Positions 17,362-25,562 of a DNA stretch of 64,000 bases are shown here, piece after piece. The stretch's first letter is position 1; every line of letters begins with the position of its first letter. The stretch lies in NCBI GenBank assembly GCA_022711355.1, contig JAKLFE010000017.1, positions 1 to 64,000 on the forward strand, given 5' to 3'. Position numbers and translations under genes: made by a program. The notes beneath the pieces are model-generated. The model made no database searches. It saw only the letters and a list, made by a program, of their open reading frames with translations, and was not told the DNA's origin. The stretch comes from Spirochaetota bacterium. Lineage in GTDB: Bacteria > Spirochaetota > Spirochaetia > Treponematales > Rectinemataceae.

Positions 17362-18843
17362 TTACAATCCGAGCATGTCCTTGAGCCGGAGGGCCTGGGT
17401 CACCTCGCCCTCTATCCGGAGCCTGCCGCGCAGGTAGGCGGTCTCGAGCCGGGCCGAGCCCTCGAGTATCTCGACCCAGGCCCGGCTCGGGATCCTCACC
17501 GTGAAGAGGGCCGAGCCGGGCAGGGGCCCTTCGGCGACCTCGAGGCCGCCGCTCCCAACCCTGAGCGCGAAGCTGCCGGCGCAGTCGGAGAAGGCCAGGC
17601 CGATCTCGCCCGAGAGGCCCCCGGCGGCCCCGGCCCTGAAGCGGCCGGGCAGGGCCAGGGTCAGCTCCCGCGCCCGGTCGGCGCAGGCCGAGCCCTCCCC
17701 CGCGCCGCCCCGCGCGAGGGAGGCGAAGAAGGCGGCCCGGGAGCGGCGCTCGGCCCGGCGGGCCCGGGCGGCGAGGAGGCCGGGGAAGGGCGAGTCGAGC
17801 TCGGCGAGCCAGACCGTCCGCCGCTCGCGGTCCGACTTCGCGACCGCGAGGTCCATGGCCAGGAGCCGCCTGCCCTCCTCGCCGGAGGGGCGGGGCTCCT
17901 CGCGGCCGAGGGCCGCGGCCACGAAGTTGCGCGCGGAGAGGCGGAAGCCCTCGGCCCAGTCGGTCTCCGCCTCGTGCCAGGCCCAGCTCCCGCCCGCGTA
18001 GACCCCGACGGCCGGCCCCTCGAGGATGGAGGCGGTGCAGCGGCGGATGACGAGGATGCCCCGGGAGCCCGAGACGTCGATCCATTCGTCGTTGCCGTAG
18101 TACCGCGAGGGGACCGCGAGCTCCTTGCCGTAATGGAACTCGCACTGGCCGAAGCGGCGGCCGCCCTCGTGGGCCCACATGACGAGGGCCGGGGAGTCGA
18201 CGACCCCCTCGGTCTGGTCGATCCAGGCCGAGACCTTCTCGAAGTCCCCGAGGAGGGCCCAGGCCGTCGCCCACATGTGGTGGCCGTGGTCGAAGGTGTT
18301 CATGCCCCGGCCCTCGGCGAGCTCGCGCAGGCGCCAGGCCCAGGTGGAGTCGGGCACCGGCCAGCCCCCCGTCCCGCCCGAGATCATCTTGATCCTGACG
18401 GTCGCGGGATCGCCTATCGCGCCGGAGTCGAGGAGGCGCCGCGCGAGGGCGATGGGCGGGTAGTGGACGTAGTTCTCGGCGACCTTGAGGAGCTTCCCCG
18501 AGGCCCTCGCCGCGGCGATCATGCGGTCGGCGCTCCGCAGGCTCGTCGCCATGGGCTTCTGGACCGAGACGTGCTTGCCCGCGCGGAGGGCGGCGACGCT
18601 CATCGCCTCGTGCCCGAGCTGGGGGACGAGGACCTCGACCGCGTCGATCCCGGGGTCGGCGAGGAGCTCCCCGTAGCCGCCGTAGACCCGGGGGACGCCC
18701 CATTCGGCGGCCTTGCGGGCGGCGGCCGCCCCGTCGAGGTCGTAGAGCCCGAGGAGCTCCGCGTCGGGATCCCCGCGGTAGGCCGCCGCGTGGAGATCGG
18801 AGATCCGTCCGCAGCCGGCGAAGGCGACCCTGAGCTTGGCCAC
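17362..18843 (-). CDS. Gfo/Idh/MocA-family dehydrogenase with a C-terminal SCP2-like domain
   Basis: A 493-residue protein. Residues 1-370 form the usual dehydrogenase: Rossmann motif AFAGCGRISDLHAAAY, HVSVQKPMA (QKP in place of the common EKP), and a GRGMNTFDHGHHMW catalytic-site region. Standard family members end near 350-400 residues. The final 100 or so (from about TLALPGRFRAG through RLRIEGEVTQALRLKDMLG) look like an SCP2 sterol-carrier domain, including the LRG-RIEGD-like ending. The GTG start follows AGGAGG at six bases. In the operon it probably oxidises a cyclitol or sugar acid with NAD, by analogy with IolG. The role of the added lipid-type pocket is unknown. Confidence 0.82.
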   Translation of the reverse strand: MAKLRVAFAGCGRISDLHAAAYRGDPDAELLGLYDLDGAAAARKAAEWGVPRVYGGYGELLADPGIDAVEVLVPQLGHEAMSVAALRAGKHVSVQKPMATSLRSADRMIAAARASGKLLKVAENYVHYPPIALARRLLDSGAIGDPATVRIKMISGGTGGWPVPDSTWAWRLRELAEGRGMNTFDHGHHMWATAWALLGDFEKVSAWIDQTEGVVDSPALVMWAHEGGRRFGQCEFHYGKELAVPSRYYGNDEWIDVSGSRGILVIRRCTASILEGPAVGVYAGGSWAWHEAETDWAEGFRLSARNFVAAALGREEPRPSGEEGRRLLAMDLAVAKSDRERRTVWLAELDSPFPGLLAARARRAERRSRAAFFASLARGGAGEGSACADRARELTLALPGRFRAGAAGGLSGEIGLAFSDCAGSFALRVGSGGLEVAEGPLPGSALFTVRIPSRAWVEILEGSARLETAYLRGRLRIEGEVTQALRLKDMLGL

Positions 18844-18853
18844 ATCCTGCCTC

Positions 18854-20752
18854 CTAGAGCCCGAGACGGTGCTTCTCGCGCTGCACGCGCTCGCACCAGG
18901 CGCCGACGTTCCAATCCCCGTAGGCCCCGAGCCCGCCCCGCTCGTCCGGCCCCCAGTAGACGGGGACGTGGACGAGGGCGAGCCCCGGGTGGGCGTAGGC
19001 CGACTCGAGGGCCGCTCGGAGCTCGGCCGCCGAGCCCCCGCCCGCGAGGCCGAGGACCCCCTCGACGGAGCGTGCCATGGCGGCGTAGTCGACGGCCACC
19101 GCGTCGTCCGTGCGGAAGTCGGCCCCGTACTGGGCGAGCTGGAGGGAGCTGATGGCCCCCATCCGCCGGTTGTCCAGGAGGACGATCATGCCGCGCAGGG
19201 ACTGCGCGGCCGCGTCGACGAGGATCTGGTTCCCCATCATGAAGCTCCCGTCCCCGCTGAGGGCGATCGGGTAGGCCGGCGCGTCGGCCAGGGCCGAGGC
19301 GAGGATGGCCGAGGAGGCGAAGCCCATGTAGGAGGCCCCGGTCTCGGTGAAGACGCGGCCCGGGACCTCGTCCTCGAGGAGCTGGAAGCCGTTGGCCTGG
19401 ACGTCGCCGGCGTCGAAGTAGGCGACGGCGCCCTTCTCGCGGGCGAAGGCGGCGACCGTCGCGATGGCCGCGGGCTGGGTCAGGAGGGGGCGGCCGTACT
19501 TGGGGTCCGGCAGGCTCTCCTGGGCGATCCGGGAGGCCAGGAGGGCCTCCCACTCCGCCCTGCGGGCCCGGCATTCGCCCATCCAGGGGCTCGGCGAGGA
19601 GCCCTTGTCGATCCCGGCCTCGCGGAGGGCCTCGAGGAGCCGCTCCACGACGGCGGCGGCGTCCCCGAGGAGGGGGAGGCAGCGGTTGTAGTGCGAGGCG
19701 TCCCCGTGGCGGGCGTTGATCGCGATGAGGGAGCGCGCCGACTTCCAGGCCGTGCCGGAGCAGTCCCACTGGCAGACCGCCCTGGCCCCGACGGCGATGG
19801 CCAGGTCGGCCCCCGCCATGGCCGCGTTGCCCGATATCGATCCCTTGGAGCCGCCGACCCCCATGTTGCGCGGGTGCGACCCGGGGAGGATGCCGACGGC
19901 CGAGGGGCCGTGGACGTAGGCGGCGTCGGCGCGGCGCAGGAGCTCGTCGAGGGCGGCGGCCCCGATCCCCCGCGCCCCCCTGCCCGCCTTGAGCGTCACG
20001 CGCTCGGCCCCGGCGATCATGCGGGCCGCCTCGCGGAAGGCCTCGGCGTCGGCCGGGGCCAGGCGGGGATACTCGGGCCGGCGCGGCAGCTCCTCGAGGT
20101 TGAAGCCCTCGAGGCGCGCGGCCTGGGCGTTCATGGGCAGGAAGAGGTAGAAGGGGGCGGGGAAGCCGGGGGCGAAGACCGCCTGGGCGCCGCGCTTCAG
20201 GGCCGCGGGGAGGGCCCAGGGATCGAGGAGGCTGTAGGCGGCGCCCATGGCCGAGGCCATCTTGAGGAAGGAGGCCTGCTCGGCGAGGGGGACCTGCTGC
20301 ATGTTGTAGCCCTCGTCCTGGCTGGTCTCGTCGCCGAGGAGGTAGTACAGGCCCAGGCCGTTCGAGGCCGGGGCGAGGGAGGCGGCGAGGGCCTGGAGGG
20401 CACCGGGGCCGATGGAGGCGAAGACCGCCGCGGTCTCGCCGTACTGCCAGGCGAGGGCGGTCGCCGCGTGGGAGGCCTCGATCTCGCTGCGGAGGTTGAA
20501 GACGCGGACCAAGCCCGCGGCCTCGTAGGCCCGCAGGGCCTCGCCGAGCGCCGTCGAGCCGTGGCCGAAGACGCCGAGGTACTTCCGGACCCCTTGGCGG
20601 AGGAGGCCCAGGACGAGGGCCTCGGCGGCCTCGAGGTCCTGCTCGCGCCCGAGCTCCCCCGAGGCGAGGGCCGCCTCGAGGCCGCCGGCGAGGGCGATGG
20701 CGGCGGCGCGGGCCTCGGGGCCGGAGCCGCGGGAGCCGGCGAGGGTGCTCAC
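18854..20752 (-). CDS. ThDP-dependent enzyme related to IolD (trihydroxycyclohexanedione hydrolase)
   Basis: A 632-residue member of the acetolactate-synthase-fold ThDP enzymes. The Pyr domain has GVFGHGSTALGEAL and a Glu in LRSEIEASHAATA; the central Rossmann domain has GVGGSKGSISGN; the PP domain has the cofactor motif GDGSFMMGNQ followed by LLDNRRMGAI. The FGHGN-like opening and the C-terminal GGLGAYGDWNVG segment recall IolD, which opens a cyclic 1,2-dione in inositol catabolism. It is too divergent to assign that reaction confidently. The GTG start overlaps the RpiB-like gene's stop (GTGA). Confidence 0.78.
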   Translation of the reverse strand: MSTLAGSRGSGPEARAAAIALAGGLEAALASGELGREQDLEAAEALVLGLLRQGVRKYLGVFGHGSTALGEALRAYEAAGLVRVFNLRSEIEASHAATALAWQYGETAAVFASIGPGALQALAASLAPASNGLGLYYLLGDETSQDEGYNMQQVPLAEQASFLKMASAMGAAYSLLDPWALPAALKRGAQAVFAPGFPAPFYLFLPMNAQAARLEGFNLEELPRRPEYPRLAPADAEAFREAARMIAGAERVTLKAGRGARGIGAAALDELLRRADAAYVHGPSAVGILPGSHPRNMGVGGSKGSISGNAAMAGADLAIAVGARAVCQWDCSGTAWKSARSLIAINARHGDASHYNRCLPLLGDAAAVVERLLEALREAGIDKGSSPSPWMGECRARRAEWEALLASRIAQESLPDPKYGRPLLTQPAAIATVAAFAREKGAVAYFDAGDVQANGFQLLEDEVPGRVFTETGASYMGFASSAILASALADAPAYPIALSGDGSFMMGNQILVDAAAQSLRGMIVLLDNRRMGAISSLQLAQYGADFRTDDAVAVDYAAMARSVEGVLGLAGGGSAAELRAALESAYAHPGLALVHVPVYWGPDERGGLGAYGDWNVGAWCERVQREKHRLGL

Positions 20753-21381
20753 CGCCGGGCCCTCGCCTCGAGCGCGGCCGCCAGGGCCGGGTCGGCGGCC
20801 TCGCCCGACAGGGCCGCGTCGAGGAAGCCGGGGTAGCCGAGGGCCGGGAGGGCGATCTCGTCGGGGAGTTCCCGCACGATGTCGGCGAAGGCGCGATGGG
20901 CGACGCCGGATAGCCTGGCCAGGAGCTCGCGCGAGGAGCGCTGGGGCTCGCGCCGATGCGCGGGATAGCCCGAGGCCCGCTCCTCCGTGAACAGCTGGTC
21001 GAAGAGGAGGCGGAGGTTGACCTCGCCGGCCCAGCCGTAGCCCTCGTTCAGGGCCAGGCTCGCGCAGTTGCCGCCGTTGATGCGCGCGAAGAGCCAGGCG
21101 TCCAGGGGCGAGCGCAGGAGGCCGCAGGAGACCCCGGGGTAGAGGAGGACCGAGTTCAGGTAGCCCTGCCCCGTGCCGCAGCCGCCAACGGCGAAGTCGG
21201 CGCGGCCGAGGCCGAGGAGGAGGGCCGACATGAGGCCGGTGTGCAGGTAGGAGAGCTCGGGCGCCTCGCCGGAGCGGCGCATGCCGCAGTTGAGGATCTC
21301 GTGGCCCCGGCCCTCGAGGGCGCGGAGGATGTCCGGGTTCCGGTCGGCCGAGCTCGTCTCGTTGATCAGGGCGATCCGCAT
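20749..21381 (-). CDS. RpiB/LacAB-family sugar-phosphate isomerase-like protein
   Basis: A 210-residue protein with the RpiB-family core: IALINETSSADRN at the start, and the catalytic-Cys loop GGCGTGQG (C68) followed by an asparagine-containing segment RINGGNCASLALNEG. RpiB itself is about 150 residues; this protein has a further 60-residue tail, as in the longer relatives that lie beside sugar-acid and cyclitol genes. It probably isomerises an aldose/ketose or its phosphate. The start is fixed by GGAGG five bases upstream and lies inside the last codons of the transketolase gene (16-base overlap). Confidence 0.8.
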   Translation of the reverse strand: MRIALINETSSADRNPDILRALEGRGHEILNCGMRRSGEAPELSYLHTGLMSALLLGLGRADFAVGGCGTGQGYLNSVLLYPGVSCGLLRSPLDAWLFARINGGNCASLALNEGYGWAGEVNLRLLFDQLFTEERASGYPAHRREPQRSSRELLARLSGVAHRAFADIVRELPDEIALPALGYPGFLDAALSGEAADPALAAALEARARR

Positions 21382-22334
21382 GCGTCCCTCCATTCGGTAT
21401 CGCGCAACGCGTTTTTCGCGCTCGCGGCGATGGACCCGGGCGTCAGCCCGTGCTTGGCGAAGATGGCCTCGTCCTCCCCCGACTCGAGGAAGGCGTCGGG
21501 GAAGCCGAGCCTCAGGACCCGGCAGGGCGAGGCCTCGGCGACCGCCTCGCAGGCCGCGGAGCCCAGGCCGCCCGAGCGGGCGTGGTTCTCGACGGTCACC
21601 AGGAGGCCGCAGTCCCGGGCCGCCCGCGAGGCCGCCTCGGCGTCGAAGGGCTTGATCGTGCCGAAGTGGAGGACCCGGGCCGAGATCCCCCCGCGGGCCA
21701 GGATGGCGGCCGCCTCGAGGGCCCGCGCGCTCATCATGCCCTCGGCCAGGATGGCGAGGTCGCGGCCGGGCGCCAGCTCGACGGCCCGCCCCAGCTCCGG
21801 CCGCCACGCGGGGCCGAAGAGATCGGGGAGCTCGCAGCGCATCGTCCGGAGGTAGGCCGGCCCGGGGATGGCCATGGCGAGCTCGGCCATGGCCCGGGCC
21901 TCGGCCGCGTCCGCCGGGGCGAGCACCGTCATGCCGGGCATCGAGCGCATGACCGCCAGGTCCTCGATCGCCGAGTGGGTCGCCCCGCCCCGGCCCGAGG
22001 GCAGGCCCCCGTAGGAGCCGTTGAGCTTGACCGGCAGGCCTGAGTGGGCGACCGAGACCCTGATCTGGTCGGCCGCGCGGCAGGCGAGGAAGACGGCGAA
22101 GGCCGAGACCCAGGGCACCAGGCCGCAGGAGGCCATCCCCGCCGCGGCGCAGACCGCGTTGGCCTCGGCTATGCCCATGGCGTAGAAGCGGCCCGGGTAG
22201 GCGGCGCGGAAGAGGGAGGTCCTGGTCGAGCTGCAGACGTCGGGATCGAGGACGACCATCTCCGGGTGCCGATCGGCCATCTCGACGAGGGCCGCGCCGA
22301 AAGCCTCGCGTTGGGCGATTCCCGGAGCCTTCAT
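21366..22334 (-). CDS. Transketolase, C-terminal subunit
   Basis: A 322-residue protein with the Pyr and C-terminal domains of a two-gene transketolase: IAEANAVCAAAGMASCG around the conserved Glu that activates ThDP, SGRGGATHSAIEDLAVMRSMPGM (the GxTHxxxED motif), and a transketolase_C fold ending with GLGSA and PDAF. It overlaps the N-terminal subunit gene by four bases (ATGA). Split transketolases are common in dedicated sugar pathways, which suggests a substrate other than pentose phosphates here. Confidence 0.9.
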   Translation of the reverse strand: MKAPGIAQREAFGAALVEMADRHPEMVVLDPDVCSSTRTSLFRAAYPGRFYAMGIAEANAVCAAAGMASCGLVPWVSAFAVFLACRAADQIRVSVAHSGLPVKLNGSYGGLPSGRGGATHSAIEDLAVMRSMPGMTVLAPADAAEARAMAELAMAIPGPAYLRTMRCELPDLFGPAWRPELGRAVELAPGRDLAILAEGMMSARALEAAAILARGGISARVLHFGTIKPFDAEAASRAARDCGLLVTVENHARSGGLGSAACEAVAEASPCRVLRLGFPDAFLESGEDEAIFAKHGLTPGSIAASAKNALRDTEWRDACGSP

Positions 22335-23182
22335 CCCCCCACCTCCCCGATGGCCCGGGCGTACTCCTCGTCGTTCGGGGCCTTGCCGTGCCACTCGCAG
22401 CGCCCCTCCATGAAGGACACCCCCCTGCCCTTGACCGTCCGGGCCACGAGGGCCACCGGGCCGGAGCCGGCCCCGTGGCGCGCCGCCTCGAGGGCGGGGA
22501 CCAGGGCGCCGAGATCGTGGCCCGCGACGACCGAGGACTCCCAGCCGAAGGCGCGCCAGCGATCGGCTATCCGCTCGGGGGCCAGGGAGGGGCCGGTGGG
22601 CGCGGAGAGCTGGACCCCGTTGCAGTCCACGACCGCGACGATGCCCGGCAGGCGGAGGGCCCCCGCGTACTCGGCGGCCTCCCAGACCTGGCCCTCCTGG
22701 AGCTCCCCGTCGCCCAGGAGGACGAAGGTCCGGAAGCCCCCGAGCTCGGGCCTGAGCTGGGCGGCGAGGGCCATGCCGACGCCGCAGGACAGGCCCTGGC
22801 CGAGGGAGCCGGTGGAGATGTCGATGCCCGGGGCCCTGCCCATGTCCGGATGGGCCTGCAAGGGGCTGCCGAGCTCGTCGTAGCCTTCGAGGAGGCTCTC
22901 GGGGAAGTAGCCGCGGAGGGCCAGGGCCGCGTAGAGCCCCGCCGAGGCGTGGCCCTTGGAGAGGATGAAGCGGTCCCGGTCGGGACGCTCGGGCCGCTCG
23001 GGATCGATGTTGCGCAGGACGCGGAAGTAGAGGGCGACGAGGATCTCGACCTCGGAGAGGGAGCCCCCCGTGTGCCCCATGCCCGCGCGATGGACCGTAT
23101 CGAGGATGAGGCGGCGGAGCCGCCGGGCCCGGGCCTCGAGCTCCCCGGCGCTCCCCTGCAGTACCCCTATCTGCTCGCTCAT
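22331..23182 (-). CDS. Transketolase, N-terminal (ThDP-binding) subunit
   Basis: A 283-residue protein carrying the PP domain: RAGMGHTGGSLSEVEIL, FILSKGHASAGLYA, STGSLGQGLSCGVGMALA, and the cofactor motif GDGELQEGQVWEA. It is the first gene of the IclR-linked operon. A near-consensus promoter (TTGACA, 17 bp, TACTAT) ends eight bases before the ATG and no ribosome site is visible, so translation may begin at or next to the 5' end. It pairs with the downstream C-terminal subunit. Confidence 0.92.
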   Translation of the reverse strand: MSEQIGVLQGSAGELEARARRLRRLILDTVHRAGMGHTGGSLSEVEILVALYFRVLRNIDPERPERPDRDRFILSKGHASAGLYAALALRGYFPESLLEGYDELGSPLQAHPDMGRAPGIDISTGSLGQGLSCGVGMALAAQLRPELGGFRTFVLLGDGELQEGQVWEAAEYAGALRLPGIVAVVDCNGVQLSAPTGPSLAPERIADRWRAFGWESSVVAGHDLGALVPALEAARHGAGSGPVALVARTVKGRGVSFMEGRCEWHGKAPNDEEYARAIGEVGG

Positions 23183-23184
23183 TA

Positions 23185-23267
23185 TTGCGCATAGTACAAT
23201 CGTGTTGCGCTTATGTCAACAAAAATGATTCACCCGGCTTGCAAAGCTCCGAGGCAGGCCCTATAGT
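23185..23267. promoter_or_regulatory. Divergent promoters of the transketolase operon and the IclR gene, with candidate operators
   Basis: On the minus strand, TTGACA (23219-23214), 17 bp, TACTAT (23196-23191), then eight bases to the transketolase ATG. On the plus strand, TTGCAA (23239-23244), 17 bp, TATAGT (23262-23267), then six bases to the IclR ATG. TTGCGC occurs twice as a direct repeat, at 23185-23190 and 23205-23210, 20 bp apart and straddling the minus-strand -10 box. That position suits a repressor such as the adjacent IclR protein. Confidence 0.7.
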
Positions 23268-23273
23268 CCCCCC

Positions 23274-24068
23274 ATGGCCAAACAGGATGGAAGCATGGTC
23301 CAGTCGGTGGAGCGGGCCCTCTCCCTCCTGTGGAGGCTCGCCGAGCATCCGGAGGAGAAGGCCGGCCTGGCCGAGCTGGCGGCCCACCTCGACGTGGACA
23401 AGAGCTCGGCCTTCCGGCTCCTCTCGACCCTGATCAAGTACGACCTCGTCCGCCAGGACGAGGGGGTTCGGGGCTACCGCCTCGGCTACGGCATCTACCG
23501 CCTCGCCGCCTCCCTCCGCGAGCAGCTGAAGATCACGGAGGCCTGCTCCCCCATCCTCAAGCGACTCGCCCTCGCGACGAAGGAGAACGCCCACCTCGCC
23601 GTCCTCTCGGGCACGAAGGCGGTCTTCATCGACCGCGAGCGGGCGGCCAAGTCGATCGCGGCGAACACCAACATTGGCGACACCGAGGAGCTCTACTGCA
23701 CGGCGGTGGGGAGGTGCCTCGTCTGCGCCCACGCGGAGGAGGAGCTGGAGGCCCTGCTCGGCGGGATCGAGATGACGCGCTTCACCGAGCGCACCATCGT
23801 CGAGCCCGCGAGGCTCCGCGAGGAGCTCCGGGCCATCCGGGCCCGGGGCTACGCCCTGGACGACGGGGAGTACGAGCCTAACGTCGTCTGCCTGGCGGCG
23901 CCGGTCTACGGCTTCGAGGGCAAGGTGGAGGCCTCCATCGGCATCTCGGGGCCGCGAGAGCGCATGGAGGCCGAGATGGAGCTCTACCGCGCGGCGGTGC
24001 TCGCCGCGGGCGGGGAGGCGAGCTCCCTCCTCGGGGGCTCGGCCCGGCCGCGGCCGGCGCAGGCCTGA
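23274..24068 (+). CDS. IclR-family transcriptional regulator
   Basis: A 264-residue regulator. The N-terminal winged helix-turn-helix (about residues 8-65) has GLAELAAHLDVDKSSAFRLL followed by DEGVRGYRLG. The C-terminal effector domain (about 80-250) has the family pattern around LAVLSGTKAVFIDRE, RCLVCAHA, and GYALDDGEYEPNVVCLAAPV. It is transcribed divergently from the transketolase operon with 91 bases between start codons, so it most likely controls that operon and itself. The start used is the first ATG, six bases after TATAGT; an in-frame ATG seven codons later is the alternative. Confidence 0.9.
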   Translation: MAKQDGSMVQSVERALSLLWRLAEHPEEKAGLAELAAHLDVDKSSAFRLLSTLIKYDLVRQDEGVRGYRLGYGIYRLAASLREQLKITEACSPILKRLALATKENAHLAVLSGTKAVFIDRERAAKSIAANTNIGDTEELYCTAVGRCLVCAHAEEELEALLGGIEMTRFTERTIVEPARLREELRAIRARGYALDDGEYEPNVVCLAAPVYGFEGKVEASIGISGPRERMEAEMELYRAAVLAAGGEASSLLGGSARPRPAQA

Positions 24069-24125
24069 TAGGCCTGGGCTTGGGAGGCCGTCCCCGGCGA
24101 CGCCGCCGATCTCGGCCGCGCCGCC

Positions 24126-25061
24126 TTACTGGGCCTTCCCCAGGACGTCGAGCGGGTTGAAATACGTGCCTCGGCGGGCGATCCCGAAATGGAGATGCGT
24201 CCCCGTCACGGCCCCCGTGTTCCCGACGCGGCCGATGGGCTGGCCCTGGGCGACCGACTGGCCGACGCGAACCTGTATCGAGGACAGGTGGAAATAGTAC
24301 GAGGTGTATCCCTCGCCGTGGGAGATGATCACGTAGTTGCCGAAGGTCGGATCGTCGCGGAGGGCGGCCACGACCTTCCCGGACCTCGTCCCGGTCACCG
24401 TCGATCCCCATGGAACCGCCAGGTCGATCCCGTGGTGGAACACCTTGACCCCGGTGAAAGGGTCCTCCCGGAGGCCGAATGGCGAGGAGACGGAGCCTTT
24501 CGCCGGCATCATGAACAGGTCGCCATTGATGCGCTGGAGCGCCGCCGGGTCCATACGAGCGCCGGCCAGGAACAGGATATCCCCCGGGGCGACCCGTCCC
24601 TGGCCTGTCAGGAAACGAACGCATTCAACAGGGATCGCATAACGCGCCGAAATGGACTCGAGGTCGTCTCCCTCGCGCGCGGTGTACAAAAGGCCATCTT
24701 GGTTGGGAACCCGAATATCCGCCCCGAGGCGGAGCGCGCGCGAATCCGTTATGCCGTTGAAGCTGACGAGCGTATCCACGCGGACGCCGTGGTCTTGGGC
24801 TATCCCCGAGAGCGTGTCTCCCCGCTGGATCGTGATCGTGGCATAGTCGAGCGGGGCGGTCGGCGCCTCGGCCTGCTCGCCATCCTCCGACAGGGCCGGA
24901 GCCTCTTCGAGGCGCTCGGAGCCGCGGGGACCGATGCCAAGGGCCAGCATCGCCGCGGCGAACAGGACCACGATCGCGGCGAAGGCGAAGGCTCGCTTCC
25001 CCATCGACGCAGGGCAACGGGCCCAAGAGCGGCTCTTCGCGTCGCGGAAACGGTATCTCAT
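24126..25061 (-). CDS. Membrane-anchored LysM and M23 (LytM-type) peptidase
   Basis: A 311-residue protein. A basic N-terminus and a helix at about 23-43 anchor it in the membrane. LysM-like repeats at about 74-119 and 124-166 bind peptidoglycan, and an M23 endopeptidase domain fills about 185-305. All zinc and catalytic residues are visible: H210 and D213 in HHGID, H258, and H289/H291 in THLHFG. It should cleave cell-wall peptide bridges or, if regulated, activate amidases. It is the last of four same-strand genes headed by the BlaI repressor, nine bases after the preceding stop. No strong ribosome site precedes the ATG, so coupling to the upstream gene is likely. Confidence 0.87.
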   Translation of the reverse strand: MRYRFRDAKSRSWARCPASMGKRAFAFAAIVVLFAAAMLALGIGPRGSERLEEAPALSEDGEQAEAPTAPLDYATITIQRGDTLSGIAQDHGVRVDTLVSFNGITDSRALRLGADIRVPNQDGLLYTAREGDDLESISARYAIPVECVRFLTGQGRVAPGDILFLAGARMDPAALQRINGDLFMMPAKGSVSSPFGLREDPFTGVKVFHHGIDLAVPWGSTVTGTRSGKVVAALRDDPTFGNYVIISHGEGYTSYYFHLSSIQVRVGQSVAQGQPIGRVGNTGAVTGTHLHFGIARRGTYFNPLDVLGKAQ

Positions 25062-25070
25062 GACCGGCCC

Positions 25071-25562
25071 CTAGCGGCTGCCGGCCGGCCTTATGGCGGC
25101 GTCGAGGAGACCGGCGGGCGCCGGCTTGCGCGCGAGGGCCGAGACGCCGCCCGAGATCGAGAAATACACGTACGAGGACGCGGATGGGGGGTCGAACAGG
25201 ACGGTGAAGCCAGGCGCGCGAGAAGCCGTCTCGAGGGGGAGCGCGACGGCCAGAGCATCCCTCCCCTCCTTGATCGCCGCCTGCGCCGTCGCGCTCACGA
25301 CCTTTTTCGCGGGCGGATCGAAAAACGCGACGCTGCAGCCGCGTGAAGAGGTATACTCCATCGCGAAAACGACCGTGTCCCCGTCGACGTAGACATCGGC
25401 ACCCTCGATCGCGATCGCGCCGTCGCCGATGCGGACCAATGCGTAGAACCCGGGGCCGGCCAGCCTTCCGGACCGCATCGCGGCCTCGGGAGCGGCGGCG
25501 AGCGCGGCGGCGCGCAACGCGCAGGCCGCGAAGAGCCCGATCCGCGCCACGCGGCCGGTCAT
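25071..25562 (-). CDS. Exported protein of unknown function in the BlaI/M56 island
   Basis: A 163-residue protein with a probable signal peptide (MTGRVARIGLFAACALRAAA, then small residues and a possible Ala-x-Ala cleavage near 25). The mature part is predicted to be mostly beta, with segments such as GFYALVRIGDGAIAIEG and TVVFAMEYTSS. No family was recognised. Its ATG overlaps the stop of the M56-M23 protease gene (ATGA), so the two are coupled, and a periplasmic partner, substrate or inhibitor of the flanking peptidases is the simplest guess. Confidence 0.6.
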   Translation of the reverse strand: MTGRVARIGLFAACALRAAALAAAPEAAMRSGRLAGPGFYALVRIGDGAIAIEGADVYVDGDTVVFAMEYTSSRGCSVAFFDPPAKKVVSATAQAAIKEGRDALAVALPLETASRAPGFTVLFDPPSASSYVYFSISGGVSALARKPAPAGLLDAAIRPAGSR

